64,000 bases of DNA from contig JAEXOU010000005.1 in assembly GCA_023439125.1 (NCBI GenBank), positions 434,001 to 498,000 on the forward strand, read 5' to 3'. The translations under genes and the position numbers were made by a program. The first letter of the stretch is position 1. Every line of letters begins with the position of its first letter. Below are positions 25,480 through 34,425 of this stretch, piece by piece. The notes beneath the pieces were generated by a model. The model was not told the DNA's origin. It saw only the letters and a list, made by a program, of their open reading frames with translations, and made no database searches. This DNA is from Bacillota bacterium. Its GTDB lineage: Bacteria; Bacillota; Clostridia; Lachnospirales; Lachnospiraceae.

Positions 25480-27243
25480 ATGATATTAAAAAAATATGTG
25501 TCACTAATGGACAATTTCAAAATTAAAAAGAAACTCCTCTTTCTCTATATTTTTTGTGTATTGACACCGTTGATTATAACGGATAGTATAGTGATTTATC
25601 TTGTATTTCATTCGGTACAGGTTTCTAATATGCATGAGATGGAGAATGTAGCAAATGCTGTGCAGTATAGTTTTTTTAATGGTATTAATAATGCCGTTTC
25701 CATGGGAAAAACTATTTACACGAATAATTATATTAATGAGTTACTCGAAAAAGATTATAAAAATCCATTGGATTACGTAACCTCTTATCAAGACTTTTTT
25801 AAAGGTGTCTTATTTGATAATGGGATTAGCATGGAATTGATGAGAATAACTCTCTACACAGATAATAATACGATAGTTCAAGGTGGCAAGCTTCAAAAAC
25901 TCAAAAAAATAGAGAATAATGAATGGTATCGTAATTTGAATGATTCAGATAAATCTGAAACAGTACGCATATTTTTTGATACTAGTAAAACTCTTTTTCG
26001 AGAACCTAAAAGACGAATTATGTTTGCTAAGAAGTTAGATTTTTACAATAATTCAAAGTATAACAAAATAGTAACGGTTGATCTTGACTACACTGAGACA
26101 GTCAGTAATCTTAGTAAGATGAACTTCTCACTTCCAGTCTACATTTGTAGTGAAGGTAAAATACTTATGTCGAATGGAGAGTATAATAGCGCTGGAATGG
26201 ATTTTCAAGACTATAAACCAAAGGGACAAGTATTTAGTAAAGAGCTTAATATATATAACCAAAAATTCACGATAATTGTTGAACAACCATCTGACTTTTT
26301 TCTGAAGTATGTGGAAGAAAACATTTCAACGATTATCCTTTTATTACTAGTAAATATTTTTTTACCACTTCTTTTTGCTCTAGGCTTTAATCGTTCCTTC
26401 ACTGTTCGTATTAGTGAGCTTAGTAATGTATTTAATAAGATTGATGACGAAAAATTGGTCGAAATCAGTGACGTACGAGGAAAAGATGAGATAGGTAAGT
26501 TAATGCATAACTATAATCGAATGGTTCGGCGCATTAATTCTCTGATTTCTACCGTATATGTAGCCAAAATGAAAGAACAGGAAATGACAGTTGCAAGAAA
26601 AAATGCAGAATTATTAGCTCTACATAGTCAAATTAATCCTCATTTTCTATTTAATGCACTAGAAAGTATTCGGATGCATAGTATTTTAAAAATGGAATAT
26701 GAAACAGCAGATATGGTAAATCGACTTGCACTATTACAAAGACAACATTTAGAATGGACTGAAGATTATGTTGAAATAGAAAGAGAAATGGAATTTGTAA
26801 GAGCTTATCTTGAATTGCAAAAATATCGTTTTGGAGACAAACTATCGTATAGCCTTAATTATGAAGATTGTAAAGATTATCATATTCCAAAACTAACGAT
26901 TGTAACCTTCGTCGAGAATGCATGTGTGCACGGAATTGAAAGTAAAATAAACCCAGGATGGATTTTTGTGAGGATTTACAAAAACGAGGAGTCTTTAATC
27001 ATAGAGGTGGAGGATACTGGCAATGGAATGGATGAAGGATTCATGAACGATTTGCTTACTCAAATGAGAAGTGCAAGTCTTAATATGTTAAAGGAAAAAG
27101 GAAGAGTTGGAATAGTCAATGCATGCTTAAGATTAAAATTATTTACAAACGATGAAGCATACTTTGATCTTGATAGTGAAAAGGGAATGGGAACGATAAT
27201 TCATCTGAAAATACCTTTAAAATATGTCGAATTAATGGTATAA
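25480..27243 (+). CDS. YesM-family sensor histidine kinase
   Basis: About 587 residues. A first membrane helix lies near 15-40 (LLFLYIFCVLTPLIITD), an extracellular sensor region near 45-270, and a second helix near 282-305. HAMP follows, then the His_kinase domain with SQINPHFLFNALES (phosphorylated His at about 388) and a C-terminal ATPase with NACVHGIE, DTGNGMD and GRVGIVNACLRL boxes. This is the YesM/LytS-like class that pairs with AraC-type response regulators and senses extracellular sugars. The start is ATG 25480, preceded by AGG six bases away; TTG 25468 lies directly on AAGGA and is unlikely. The partner regulator starts about 90 bases downstream. Confidence 0.9.
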   Translation: MILKKYVSLMDNFKIKKKLLFLYIFCVLTPLIITDSIVIYLVFHSVQVSNMHEMENVANAVQYSFFNGINNAVSMGKTIYTNNYINELLEKDYKNPLDYVTSYQDFFKGVLFDNGISMELMRITLYTDNNTIVQGGKLQKLKKIENNEWYRNLNDSDKSETVRIFFDTSKTLFREPKRRIMFAKKLDFYNNSKYNKIVTVDLDYTETVSNLSKMNFSLPVYICSEGKILMSNGEYNSAGMDFQDYKPKGQVFSKELNIYNQKFTIIVEQPSDFFLKYVEENISTIILLLLVNIFLPLLFALGFNRSFTVRISELSNVFNKIDDEKLVEISDVRGKDEIGKLMHNYNRMVRRINSLISTVYVAKMKEQEMTVARKNAELLALHSQINPHFLFNALESIRMHSILKMEYETADMVNRLALLQRQHLEWTEDYVEIEREMEFVRAYLELQKYRFGDKLSYSLNYEDCKDYHIPKLTIVTFVENACVHGIESKINPGWIFVRIYKNEESLIIEVEDTGNGMDEGFMNDLLTQMRSASLNMLKEKGRVGIVNACLRLKLFTNDEAYFDLDSEKGMGTIIHLKIPLKYVELMV

Positions 27244-27331
27244 TAGTTTTACTATAAACCGTAAGGCTGCTGTTGTATCACAAGATACATAATGAAACGT
27301 GCAATGGCAGTCTGTGGGAAGGAGACTACTT

Positions 27332-28915
27332 ATGCTAAAGGTGCTGCTGGTTGATGATGAACCATTCATTCTTCAAGGATTAAAAGTATTGATTGATTGG
27401 AATCAGGAGGGATTTAATATAGTATCAACAGCTTCCAATGGTAAGGAGGCCTTACAATACTTAGAACATAATGAAGTAGATGTAATAATTGCTGATATAA
27501 ACATGCCTGGTATTAATGGATTAGAATTACTTGAAAAGATTAGAAAAGATAAGATATCTTTGGCATATTTTATCATTTTAAGTGGATATGCCATGTTTTC
27601 TTATGCTCAAAAGGCTATTAATTTCGATTGTACATATTACATGCTTAAACCGGTAGACAAACAAGAGCTGTTAACAGTATTAGAAAAAGTCAGAGTATTA
27701 AATGACAATAAGGTTCAGGATATGTTGACGAATCAGAAGATGGAACGTGCTTATTTTGCAAGGAATCTAATTGCTGTTATTTCAGGAAAGTTTGATACTA
27801 CCAATTTGGAATATGTGAAAAAAAATCTTCGTTTTGAAGAATCAGGTTGTTTTGTAGAAATCGAAATTGATTGGTCAGAAGAAGATGAGGTTTCCGATCT
27901 TGAAAAGCGTAAATATCAAAGAAAATTATTTGATACGTGTTTAGAGTATTTAAAGGATGATGCGAATCATTGTGTTTTTGATGTATCTGGACATGAGAAA
28001 ATTTATGATGTTGGTTTTCTATTCTGTGATTACATGGCGAAGGAAAAAGGATTAACTATGGAGGAGTATCTGAATCTTTTTTCTGATTATTTGAGTACAA
28101 ATATAAAAGCAAAAGTAATTATGTTAGTCGGTAAAGTCGTGACTAATATCGCAAATATAACAAAGTCTTACTCGGCCGTTTGTATGCTTCATTCCATCCA
28201 AGGTTTTCACTCCAAAAAGACGATTATTTATTATGAAGATGATGTTCAGTTTAATAACACAGGTGTAGTACTTTGTAAGAAGAGTATTGATGTATTAATC
28301 AATGCAATCGAGCAGAATAATCAAACTATGATAGAAAAGAGTGTAACGCAGTTTTTTGATGAGATGAAACAAATGGATGTCACAGGAAAAGCCATGAATC
28401 TAAATATTAACTATTTATTATTTCAATTGATTCACCTTGCGACAGAACAAGACGATTGTATTAATCAGGAAGAGATTTTGAGATTAATTAGTGAAAATAC
28501 AGTAGAAGAAGGTATTTTACGTGGTAGTAAGTCACATATTTTTAGATTTGCTTGTGAGTATGCTAATTATTTGACACAGATGAGGCAGAACGTTTCTCGT
28601 GGAATACTCGCTGAAGTGGAAAAAGAAGTACAAAAAAATTATGCAGAAAATTTAACACTCAAAGAATTAAGTGAAAAGTATTTTGTTAATAGTGCCTATC
28701 TTGGTCAGTTATTCCGGAAAAAATATGGATTATCTTTTAAGGATTATCTAAACGGTTATCGTATCGAACAAGCGGCATCTCAACTTTTACATACAGATAA
28801 AAAAATCATTGAGATTGCACAATCCGTAGGGTATCATGATTTAGATTACTTTGTGAATCGATTTATCCTTGTAAAAGGCTGTACACCTGCAAGTTTTCGC
28901 AAACAATCAAGATAG
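27332..28915 (+). CDS. YesN-family response regulator with AraC-type DNA-binding domain
   Basis: About 527 residues. The receiver domain (1-~120) has acidic residues Asp8/Asp9 and phospho-acceptor Asp55 in IIADINMPG. A middle region of unknown fold spans about 140-420. The C-terminal AraC domain shows two helix-turn-helix units, LKELSEKYFVNSAYLGQLFRKK and the segment ending VGYHDLDYFVNRFI. It should activate the adjacent transporter and hydrolase genes when phosphorylated by the preceding kinase. The start is ATG 27332 because AAGGAG lies seven to eight bases before it; an upstream GTG at 27299 has no ribosome site. A long hairpin terminator follows. Confidence 0.9.
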   Translation: MLKVLLVDDEPFILQGLKVLIDWNQEGFNIVSTASNGKEALQYLEHNEVDVIIADINMPGINGLELLEKIRKDKISLAYFIILSGYAMFSYAQKAINFDCTYYMLKPVDKQELLTVLEKVRVLNDNKVQDMLTNQKMERAYFARNLIAVISGKFDTTNLEYVKKNLRFEESGCFVEIEIDWSEEDEVSDLEKRKYQRKLFDTCLEYLKDDANHCVFDVSGHEKIYDVGFLFCDYMAKEKGLTMEEYLNLFSDYLSTNIKAKVIMLVGKVVTNIANITKSYSAVCMLHSIQGFHSKKTIIYYEDDVQFNNTGVVLCKKSIDVLINAIEQNNQTMIEKSVTQFFDEMKQMDVTGKAMNLNINYLLFQLIHLATEQDDCINQEEILRLISENTVEEGILRGSKSHIFRFACEYANYLTQMRQNVSRGILAEVEKEVQKNYAENLTLKELSEKYFVNSAYLGQLFRKKYGLSFKDYLNGYRIEQAASQLLHTDKKIIEIAQSVGYHDLDYFVNRFILVKGCTPASFRKQSR

Positions 28916-28987
28916 CAATTAAATTAAAAGTGAACTTCCTCGGGATCACAATCTTATTTATACATAATTGTAAATTTTGACATAATA

Positions 28988-29033
28988 GAGACAGGATAAT
29001 TATAGAATTTAAATCTATAATTTATCCTGTCTT
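28988..29033 (+). terminator. Terminator between the regulators and the transporter genes
   Basis: AGACAGGATAATTATAGA near 28988 pairs with TCTATAATTTATCCTGTC around a 7-base loop, followed by TTTG. It separates the two-component genes from the lipoprotein gene, which has its own promoter. Confidence 0.8.
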
Positions 29034-29051
29034 TGTATATAATTTATCGGA

Positions 29052-29080
29052 TTGTTTCATTTTTGACAGAAAGGTATAAT
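29052..29080 (+). promoter_or_regulatory. Promoter of the sugar ABC transporter operon
   Basis: TTGTTT at 29052 and TATAAT at 29075 are 17 bases apart. A perfect TTGACA at 29063 lies inside this spacer, so a second overlapping start is possible. The neighbouring YesN-type regulator probably binds just upstream, but no repeat pair could be assigned. Confidence 0.6.
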
Positions 29081-29115
29081 TAATATATCAAATAAAAAGG
29101 GAGGGCAATTTTTTT

Positions 29116-30858
29116 ATGAGAAAGAAACAAGTTTTTAGTGTTTTACTTGCAACATCAATGGTAGCTTCCATGTTCGCTGGATGCGGCGGTGATGATGACA
29201 AACAAGCTGATGTTAAAACAGAACCAACAAAAGCAGCTACAACAGATGGTGGTGAGGCAACACAAGCACCTGAGGCTACTACAGCTCCAACAGAAATCAA
29301 AGAATTTACTGCATTCTTTGCAGTTCCAGGATCAGAAATCAATGATGATAATGAAATCAAACAGTTGATTGCTGAAAAAACTGGTGCTAAGGTTAAAGAA
29401 GTATGGCTTACTGGTCAGACAGATAAGGAAGCTATTGGTACTTTTATCGCTGGTGAAGAATATCCAGACTTTATCGAAGGCGGCGGCGGACAGCCAATGT
29501 TATATGATGCTGGTGCATTAGTAGCTCTTGATGATTACATTGAAAAATATCCTAATATTAAAGCTCTATTCTCTGAGCAAGATTGGGACAAATTGAGACA
29601 AGATGACGGTCATATTTACTGGATTCCTCAATTTGGTACAACAAAGAATGCTGAAAAAGTTTGTACACATAACGATGAAGCATTCTGGATTCAGACAAGA
29701 GTTTTAAAATGGGCTAACTATCCAAAGGTTGAGACTATGGATGAGTATTTCCAGTTAATCGAAGATTATTATGCAGCTAACCCAACAATGCAAGACGGTA
29801 CAGCTATTATTCCTTATACGATTCTTTGTGAAGACTGGCGTTATTTCTGTCTTGAGAACGCACCTCAGTTCCTTGATGGATATCCTAATGATGGTTCTGT
29901 TATTGTAGATGTTAATACAAAGAAAATTGTTGACTACAATACAACTCCTACTGCAAAACGTTATTTTGCAAAATTAAATGAAGAATATAAGAAGAATATT
30001 GTTGATCCAGAATCCTTTACACAGACATATGATGAGTACATCGCTAAACTTTCAACAGGACGTGTTCTTGGTATGATCGATCAGTGGTGGAACTTCGCAT
30101 ATCAGGTAAATGATTCCTTAAAACAACAGGGATTAGATAAACAAGGTTGTAATTATGTTCCACTACCTATTACAATTGAAAAGGGTATTAAGAACCAGTG
30201 GCACAATTCTGGTGCAGTTCTTAATGTTTCCAGTGGTTTAGCATTAACAGTTAGTTGTAAAGAGCCAGACGCAGCTATGAAGTTCATTAATGATGTTCTT
30301 GCACAAGACATTCATGATATGCGTTTCTGGGGTATTAAAGATGTAGATTACATGGTTGATGAAAACGGCGTATACTACAGAACAGAAGAACAAAGAATGC
30401 AAGCAGCTGATACTGTATACAAAGCATCTCATCTTTGTACATATTCTTACTTACCACAATATAGTGGTACAAGTGATGATGGTATCAACGCTAATAAACC
30501 AGATGGACAGCCTAATGAATTCTATGATAGTTTGGATGCAACTGTTCAAGAATGCTTCAAGGCATATGGCGCTCAGACATATGTTGATATGCTTGGTTCA
30601 AGTGAAGCACCAGGACCATGGTATCCAATGTGGTCATACTCCAATGGTATTACTACAGATACAGAAGGTGGAACATCTTGGTTAAGAATGGGTGAAATTA
30701 AGCATCAATATCTTCCTAAGATTGTTATGGCTGATGATTTCGAAGCTGGTTGGGTTGAATACATGGAAGCTTATGAAGGAACAAACCCTCAGGCTTTCCT
30801 TGATGAGATGCAAGTAGAGTTAGATAAGAGAATCGAAGCAGCAGCTAAATTCAACTAA
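29116..30858 (+). CDS. Sugar-binding lipoprotein of an ABC transporter (family 1)
   Basis: The 580-residue protein begins with a lipoprotein signal (VFSVLLATSMVASMFAGCGG; the lipobox Cys is in AGC). A Thr/Ala/Glu-rich linker follows, then a long family-1 solute-binding domain. It is at the large end, as for LplA/YtcQ-type binding proteins that take oligosaccharides. It should capture sugar oligomers at the outer membrane face and hand them to the two permeases downstream. The position beside YesM/YesN and GH43/GH39 enzymes points to xylo- or arabinoxylo-oligosaccharides. A strong GGGAGGG site precedes the ATG. No ATPase gene is nearby, so a shared MsmK-type ATPase elsewhere is expected. Confidence 0.9.
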   Translation: MRKKQVFSVLLATSMVASMFAGCGGDDDKQADVKTEPTKAATTDGGEATQAPEATTAPTEIKEFTAFFAVPGSEINDDNEIKQLIAEKTGAKVKEVWLTGQTDKEAIGTFIAGEEYPDFIEGGGGQPMLYDAGALVALDDYIEKYPNIKALFSEQDWDKLRQDDGHIYWIPQFGTTKNAEKVCTHNDEAFWIQTRVLKWANYPKVETMDEYFQLIEDYYAANPTMQDGTAIIPYTILCEDWRYFCLENAPQFLDGYPNDGSVIVDVNTKKIVDYNTTPTAKRYFAKLNEEYKKNIVDPESFTQTYDEYIAKLSTGRVLGMIDQWWNFAYQVNDSLKQQGLDKQGCNYVPLPITIEKGIKNQWHNSGAVLNVSSGLALTVSCKEPDAAMKFINDVLAQDIHDMRFWGIKDVDYMVDENGVYYRTEEQRMQAADTVYKASHLCTYSYLPQYSGTSDDGINANKPDGQPNEFYDSLDATVQECFKAYGAQTYVDMLGSSEAPGPWYPMWSYSNGITTDTEGGTSWLRMGEIKHQYLPKIVMADDFEAGWVEYMEAYEGTNPQAFLDEMQVELDKRIEAAAKFN

Positions 30859-30943
30859 TGCATACAAAAAACGTAATATGTTTTTAGGTATCATGACTTA
30901 GAACAATATGAGCCTGCAAGCAGTCTCAATTGTTACAAATAAT

Positions 30944-30970
30944 GGGCAGATGAGTTAAAACCATCTGCCC
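30944..30970 (+). other. Intercistronic hairpin between lipoprotein and permease genes
   Basis: GGGCAGATG (30944-30952) pairs with CATCTGCCC (30962-30970), followed by GTTTAAAAA rather than a clean T-run. Such hairpins often stabilise the upstream binding-protein mRNA or cause partial termination, giving excess binding protein over permeases. Confidence 0.75.
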
Positions 30971-30997
30971 GTTTAAAAATATGGGAGTGAACACACT

Positions 30998-31942
30998 ATG
31001 TCTTTAGTAAAGAAAAAGAATAATGGACAGGATGCAAAGATAAGCTGGAAAGAGATAAAAAGACAGAAAGTTCTTCTGCTGTGGTCGGCTATTATTGTTA
31101 TATATGGTGCAATTTTTTACTATTTGCCTCTGACTGGCTGGATCATGGCTTTTCAGAATTATAAACCTAAAAAGGGTATCTTACATTCTGCTTTTATAGG
31201 TATGGATAAGTTTAAAACACTTTTTTCTGATAAAACTTTTATACAAACAATTCGTAATACATTAGCAATGGGTGTAATTAATCTTGTATTAAGTTTCATT
31301 ACTGCTATTATATTTGCTATCTTATTAAATGAAGTTAAAAATAATGGAAGAAAAAAAGTAGTTCAAACGATATCATATTTACCACATTTCCTTTCATGGA
31401 TTATTGTTACTAGTATTCTTCATGATGCTTTATCTAGTACTGGTATCATTAATGAATTATTAATGAAATTTGGTTTTGTTGATAAATCAGTCAACTTCTT
31501 TGCACATACGAGTTATTTCTGGCCGATTGTCGGTTTCGCAAATGTTTGGAAAGAAACAGGTTGGAATGCAATTATTTATCTTGCTGCAATTACTGCAATC
31601 GATCCTTGCTTATATGAAGCAGCATCAATTGATGGAGCAGGACGTTGGGGTAAGATTAAACATGTTACATTACCTGGAATTAAACCTACAATCATTGTAC
31701 TTCTTTTAATGAATGTTGGTAACGTATTAAATGCAGGCTTTGAAATTCAGTACTTATTAGGTAATGGACTTATTATGAGTGTTTCACAGACAATTGATAT
31801 CTACGTTCTAAAATGGGGTATTAGTCAAGGCGATTATTCCATTGGTACAGCTGCAGGTATTTTCAAGAGTCTTGTCAGCATTATTCTCATAGTTATTGCA
31901 AATAAAGTTGCAAAACGCTATGGCGAAGAACGTCTATACTAA
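30998..31942 (+). CDS. ABC transporter permease (LplB/CUT1 type)
   Basis: The 314-residue protein has six predicted membrane helices and the EAA loop of binding-protein-dependent permeases: the YEAASIDGAGRWGKIKHVTLP stretch near 205-225, which docks the ATPase. The N-terminus (LPLTGWIMAFQNYKPKKG) is typical of LplB/YteP partners of large sugar-binding lipoproteins. It forms one half of the membrane channel with the next gene, 12 bases downstream. GGGAGTG lies upstream of the ATG. Confidence 0.92.
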   Translation: MSLVKKKNNGQDAKISWKEIKRQKVLLLWSAIIVIYGAIFYYLPLTGWIMAFQNYKPKKGILHSAFIGMDKFKTLFSDKTFIQTIRNTLAMGVINLVLSFITAIIFAILLNEVKNNGRKKVVQTISYLPHFLSWIIVTSILHDALSSTGIINELLMKFGFVDKSVNFFAHTSYFWPIVGFANVWKETGWNAIIYLAAITAIDPCLYEAASIDGAGRWGKIKHVTLPGIKPTIIVLLLMNVGNVLNAGFEIQYLLGNGLIMSVSQTIDIYVLKWGISQGDYSIGTAAGIFKSLVSIILIVIANKVAKRYGEERLY

Positions 31943-31954
31943 GGGGGCTGAATT

Positions 31955-32851
31955 ATGAAGACTTTAAGCAAGAAAAGAACTAAAACTGGAGATAGAATAT
32001 TTTACTTTTGTAATAGCTTGTTTATGATTTTATTTGTAGTTGTTACTTTATATCCAGTATTAAATACATTAGCCTTATCTTTTAATGATGGTACAGATGC
32101 TCTGCGTGGTGGAATTTATCTTATTCCAAGAAAATGGACACTCAAGAATTACATAACAGTGCTTCAATTAGATGATCTACCTACAGCAGCGTTGATTACA
32201 GTAGAGCGTACTATAATAGGTACCTTATTATCCTTATTTGCAAATGCAATTCTGGCATTTATTGTAAGTAGAAAAAGATTTATATTTAAAAAAGGTCTTT
32301 CCCTATTTTGGGTTGTGACAATGTATGTAAACGGCGGTTTAATTCCAACATTCCTCTTATATAAGAGTCTTGGTCTTACAAATAGCTTCGGTGTATATGT
32401 TATTCCAGGAATGTTAAGTGCATTCAATATGTTAGTAATTCGAACATTTATGAATGGTATTCCAGACAGTCTTGAAGAATCAGCACAGTTAGATGGTGCA
32501 GGATATACAACAATATTTGCAAGAATTATATCTCCGTTATGTAAACCAGTTTATGCAACTGTAGCTTTATTCGTAGCCGTATATCAATGGAACTCTTGGT
32601 TTGATGCAATGCTTTACAATCGTATGAGTGATAATCTAACAACTCTTCAATATGAGCTTATGAAATTGTTAAATTCAGTAACAAGACAGGGAAGTTCATT
32701 GGAAGGTATGAAAAACTCAGCAGGTTCGGTTACACCAACTACAGTTCGTGCTGCAGCTACGATCATAACAATGCTTCCAATCATTTGTCTCTACCCATTC
32801 TTACAAAGATACTTTGTAACGGGTATGACTCTTGGTGGTGTAAAAGAGTAA
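31955..32851 (+). CDS. ABC transporter permease (YtcP/CUT1 type)
   Basis: The 298-residue protein has six predicted helices and the EAA-type loop SLEESAQLDGAGYTTIFARI, followed by LCKPVYATVALF. The ending GMTLGGVKE is the usual C-terminus of YtcP-class sugar permeases. It pairs with the preceding permease to import oligosaccharides bound by the lipoprotein. GGGGGCTG lies before the ATG. Hairpin terminators follow, but the GH43 gene starts only about 155 bases on and belongs to the same functional locus. Confidence 0.92.
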   Translation: MKTLSKKRTKTGDRIFYFCNSLFMILFVVVTLYPVLNTLALSFNDGTDALRGGIYLIPRKWTLKNYITVLQLDDLPTAALITVERTIIGTLLSLFANAILAFIVSRKRFIFKKGLSLFWVVTMYVNGGLIPTFLLYKSLGLTNSFGVYVIPGMLSAFNMLVIRTFMNGIPDSLEESAQLDGAGYTTIFARIISPLCKPVYATVALFVAVYQWNSWFDAMLYNRMSDNLTTLQYELMKLLNSVTRQGSSLEGMKNSAGSVTPTTVRAAATIITMLPIICLYPFLQRYFVTGMTLGGVKE

Positions 32852-32859
32852 AATATCAG

Positions 32860-32895
32860 ACTGATCCCAATCAAAATGTATTGGGATCAGTTTCC
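32860..32895 (+). terminator. Terminator after the permease genes
   Basis: ACTGATCCCAAT pairs perfectly with ATTGGGATCAGT around an 8-base loop, followed by TTTCC. A second hairpin with GCCAA/TTGGC arms and a TATTTTT tail lies at about 32929-32976, so termination may be doubled or partial before the hydrolase genes. Confidence 0.8.
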
Positions 32896-33007
32896 TATAT
32901 TTATAACTTTATAAAAGTTCAAAATAAACGCCAAGTAATCATTTCATAATTTTATTGTGATATTTGGCGCTATTTTTATATTGAAGAGATAGAGAGGATA
33001 AGAAAAG

Positions 33008-34405
33008 ATGAAAAATCAAGTGTATAATCCTTATCTTCCATCATGGGAATATGTTCCTGATGGAGAGCCACATGTGTTTGGAGACCGAGTATACGTGTAC
33101 GGATCACATGACTTCTATAATGGTCATGTTTTTTGTCTAGGAGATTATGTTTGTTGGTCTGCTCCTGTTAACGACTTAACTGATTGGCGTTATGAAGGAA
33201 TTATTTATAATAAGACGGACGATCCAGAAAACCCTTTGGGTAAAATGTGTTTATATGCCCCAGATGTTACACAAGGATCAGATGGTCGTTATTATTTATA
33301 TTATGTATTAGACAAAATCTCTGTTGTCTCAGTAGCAGTATGTGATAAGCCAGCGGGAAAATATGAATTCTATGGATATGTTCACGATGTTAATGGAGCT
33401 CGATTAGGTGAGCGTGATAGCGATGAGCCACAATTTGATCCAGCTGTCATTACTATTGACAATAAAACCTATCTATATACTGGTTTTGCAGGTGCAACAG
33501 ATCCTAACCGTCATGGTGCAATGGTTACGGTATTAGGAGATGATATGCTAACAATATTAAAAGATCCAGCTTTTGTAGTACCAAGTGGTGTATATAGCAA
33601 GGGCACTGGGTTTGAAGAACATGAGTTTTTTGAGGCACCATCGATTCGTAAAAAAGGGGATTTATTTTATCTAATCTATTCTTCAGTAAAAATGCATGAG
33701 TTATGCTATGCAGTTAGTAAAAATCCAGTGAAAGATTTTAAATACCGTGGAGTCATTGTTAGTAATTGTGATATGAATATTGATACTTATAAGCCTTCCA
33801 ATAAACCAATGGCATATGGTGCTAACAATCATGGTGGTATCATTAAAATTGGTGAAAGATGGTATATCTTTTATCATAGACATACCAATGGGACTTGGTA
33901 TAGCAGACAAGGCTGTGCGGAAGAAATTTATTTCCAACCAGATGGTTCTATTCCTCAGGTCGAGATTACTTCTTGTGGATTAAATGACGGGCCGTTACTA
34001 GGAAAAGGAGAATATCCATCCTATATTGCATGTAATCTTTTTACATCGAAAGATTATATTTATGTTGGAGGAGAAGACTGTCCTAAAATAGTACAAGATG
34101 GAAGAGATGGTGACCATGATCCAGGGTATGTATCGAATATAAAAGATACCGCAACTATGGGCTTTAAGTATTTTGATTTTAACAATGTAAGCAAGATTGG
34201 TATAAAAGTTCGTGGTTATGCGAATGGTGTTTTTGAAATTAGGACATCTTGGGATGGTCCTGTATTAGGAAAAATACCTGTTGTTTATACAAATGTTTGG
34301 GAAGAATATTATGAAAATATTACATTACCAGCAGGAAAACAAGCAATCTATTTAACCTATCGTGGTCAAGGAACAGCAGATTTACTAAGTATATTTTTTC
34401 AATAA
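33008..34405 (+). CDS. Glycoside hydrolase family 43 (beta-xylosidase/arabinofuranosidase type)
   Basis: The 465-residue protein has no signal peptide and so works on imported sugars. The N-terminal five-bladed beta-propeller shows GH43 landmarks: GEPHVFGDRVYVYGSHD, LYAPDVTQGSDGRYYLYY with the central Asp, EFFEAPSIRKKGDLFYLIYS with the acid-type Glu, and the NNHGGI/FYHRH stretch. The C-terminal ~130 residues form a beta-sandwich resembling a CBM6/CBM35-type domain. It should release xylose or arabinose from short arabinoxylan fragments; which one cannot be told here. The GH39 gene follows after 20 bases. Confidence 0.88.
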   Translation: MKNQVYNPYLPSWEYVPDGEPHVFGDRVYVYGSHDFYNGHVFCLGDYVCWSAPVNDLTDWRYEGIIYNKTDDPENPLGKMCLYAPDVTQGSDGRYYLYYVLDKISVVSVAVCDKPAGKYEFYGYVHDVNGARLGERDSDEPQFDPAVITIDNKTYLYTGFAGATDPNRHGAMVTVLGDDMLTILKDPAFVVPSGVYSKGTGFEEHEFFEAPSIRKKGDLFYLIYSSVKMHELCYAVSKNPVKDFKYRGVIVSNCDMNIDTYKPSNKPMAYGANNHGGIIKIGERWYIFYHRHTNGTWYSRQGCAEEIYFQPDGSIPQVEITSCGLNDGPLLGKGEYPSYIACNLFTSKDYIYVGGEDCPKIVQDGRDGDHDPGYVSNIKDTATMGFKYFDFNNVSKIGIKVRGYANGVFEIRTSWDGPVLGKIPVVYTNVWEEYYENITLPAGKQAIYLTYRGQGTADLLSIFFQ

Positions 34406-34425
34406 GAATGTAGAGGGATGAAACG

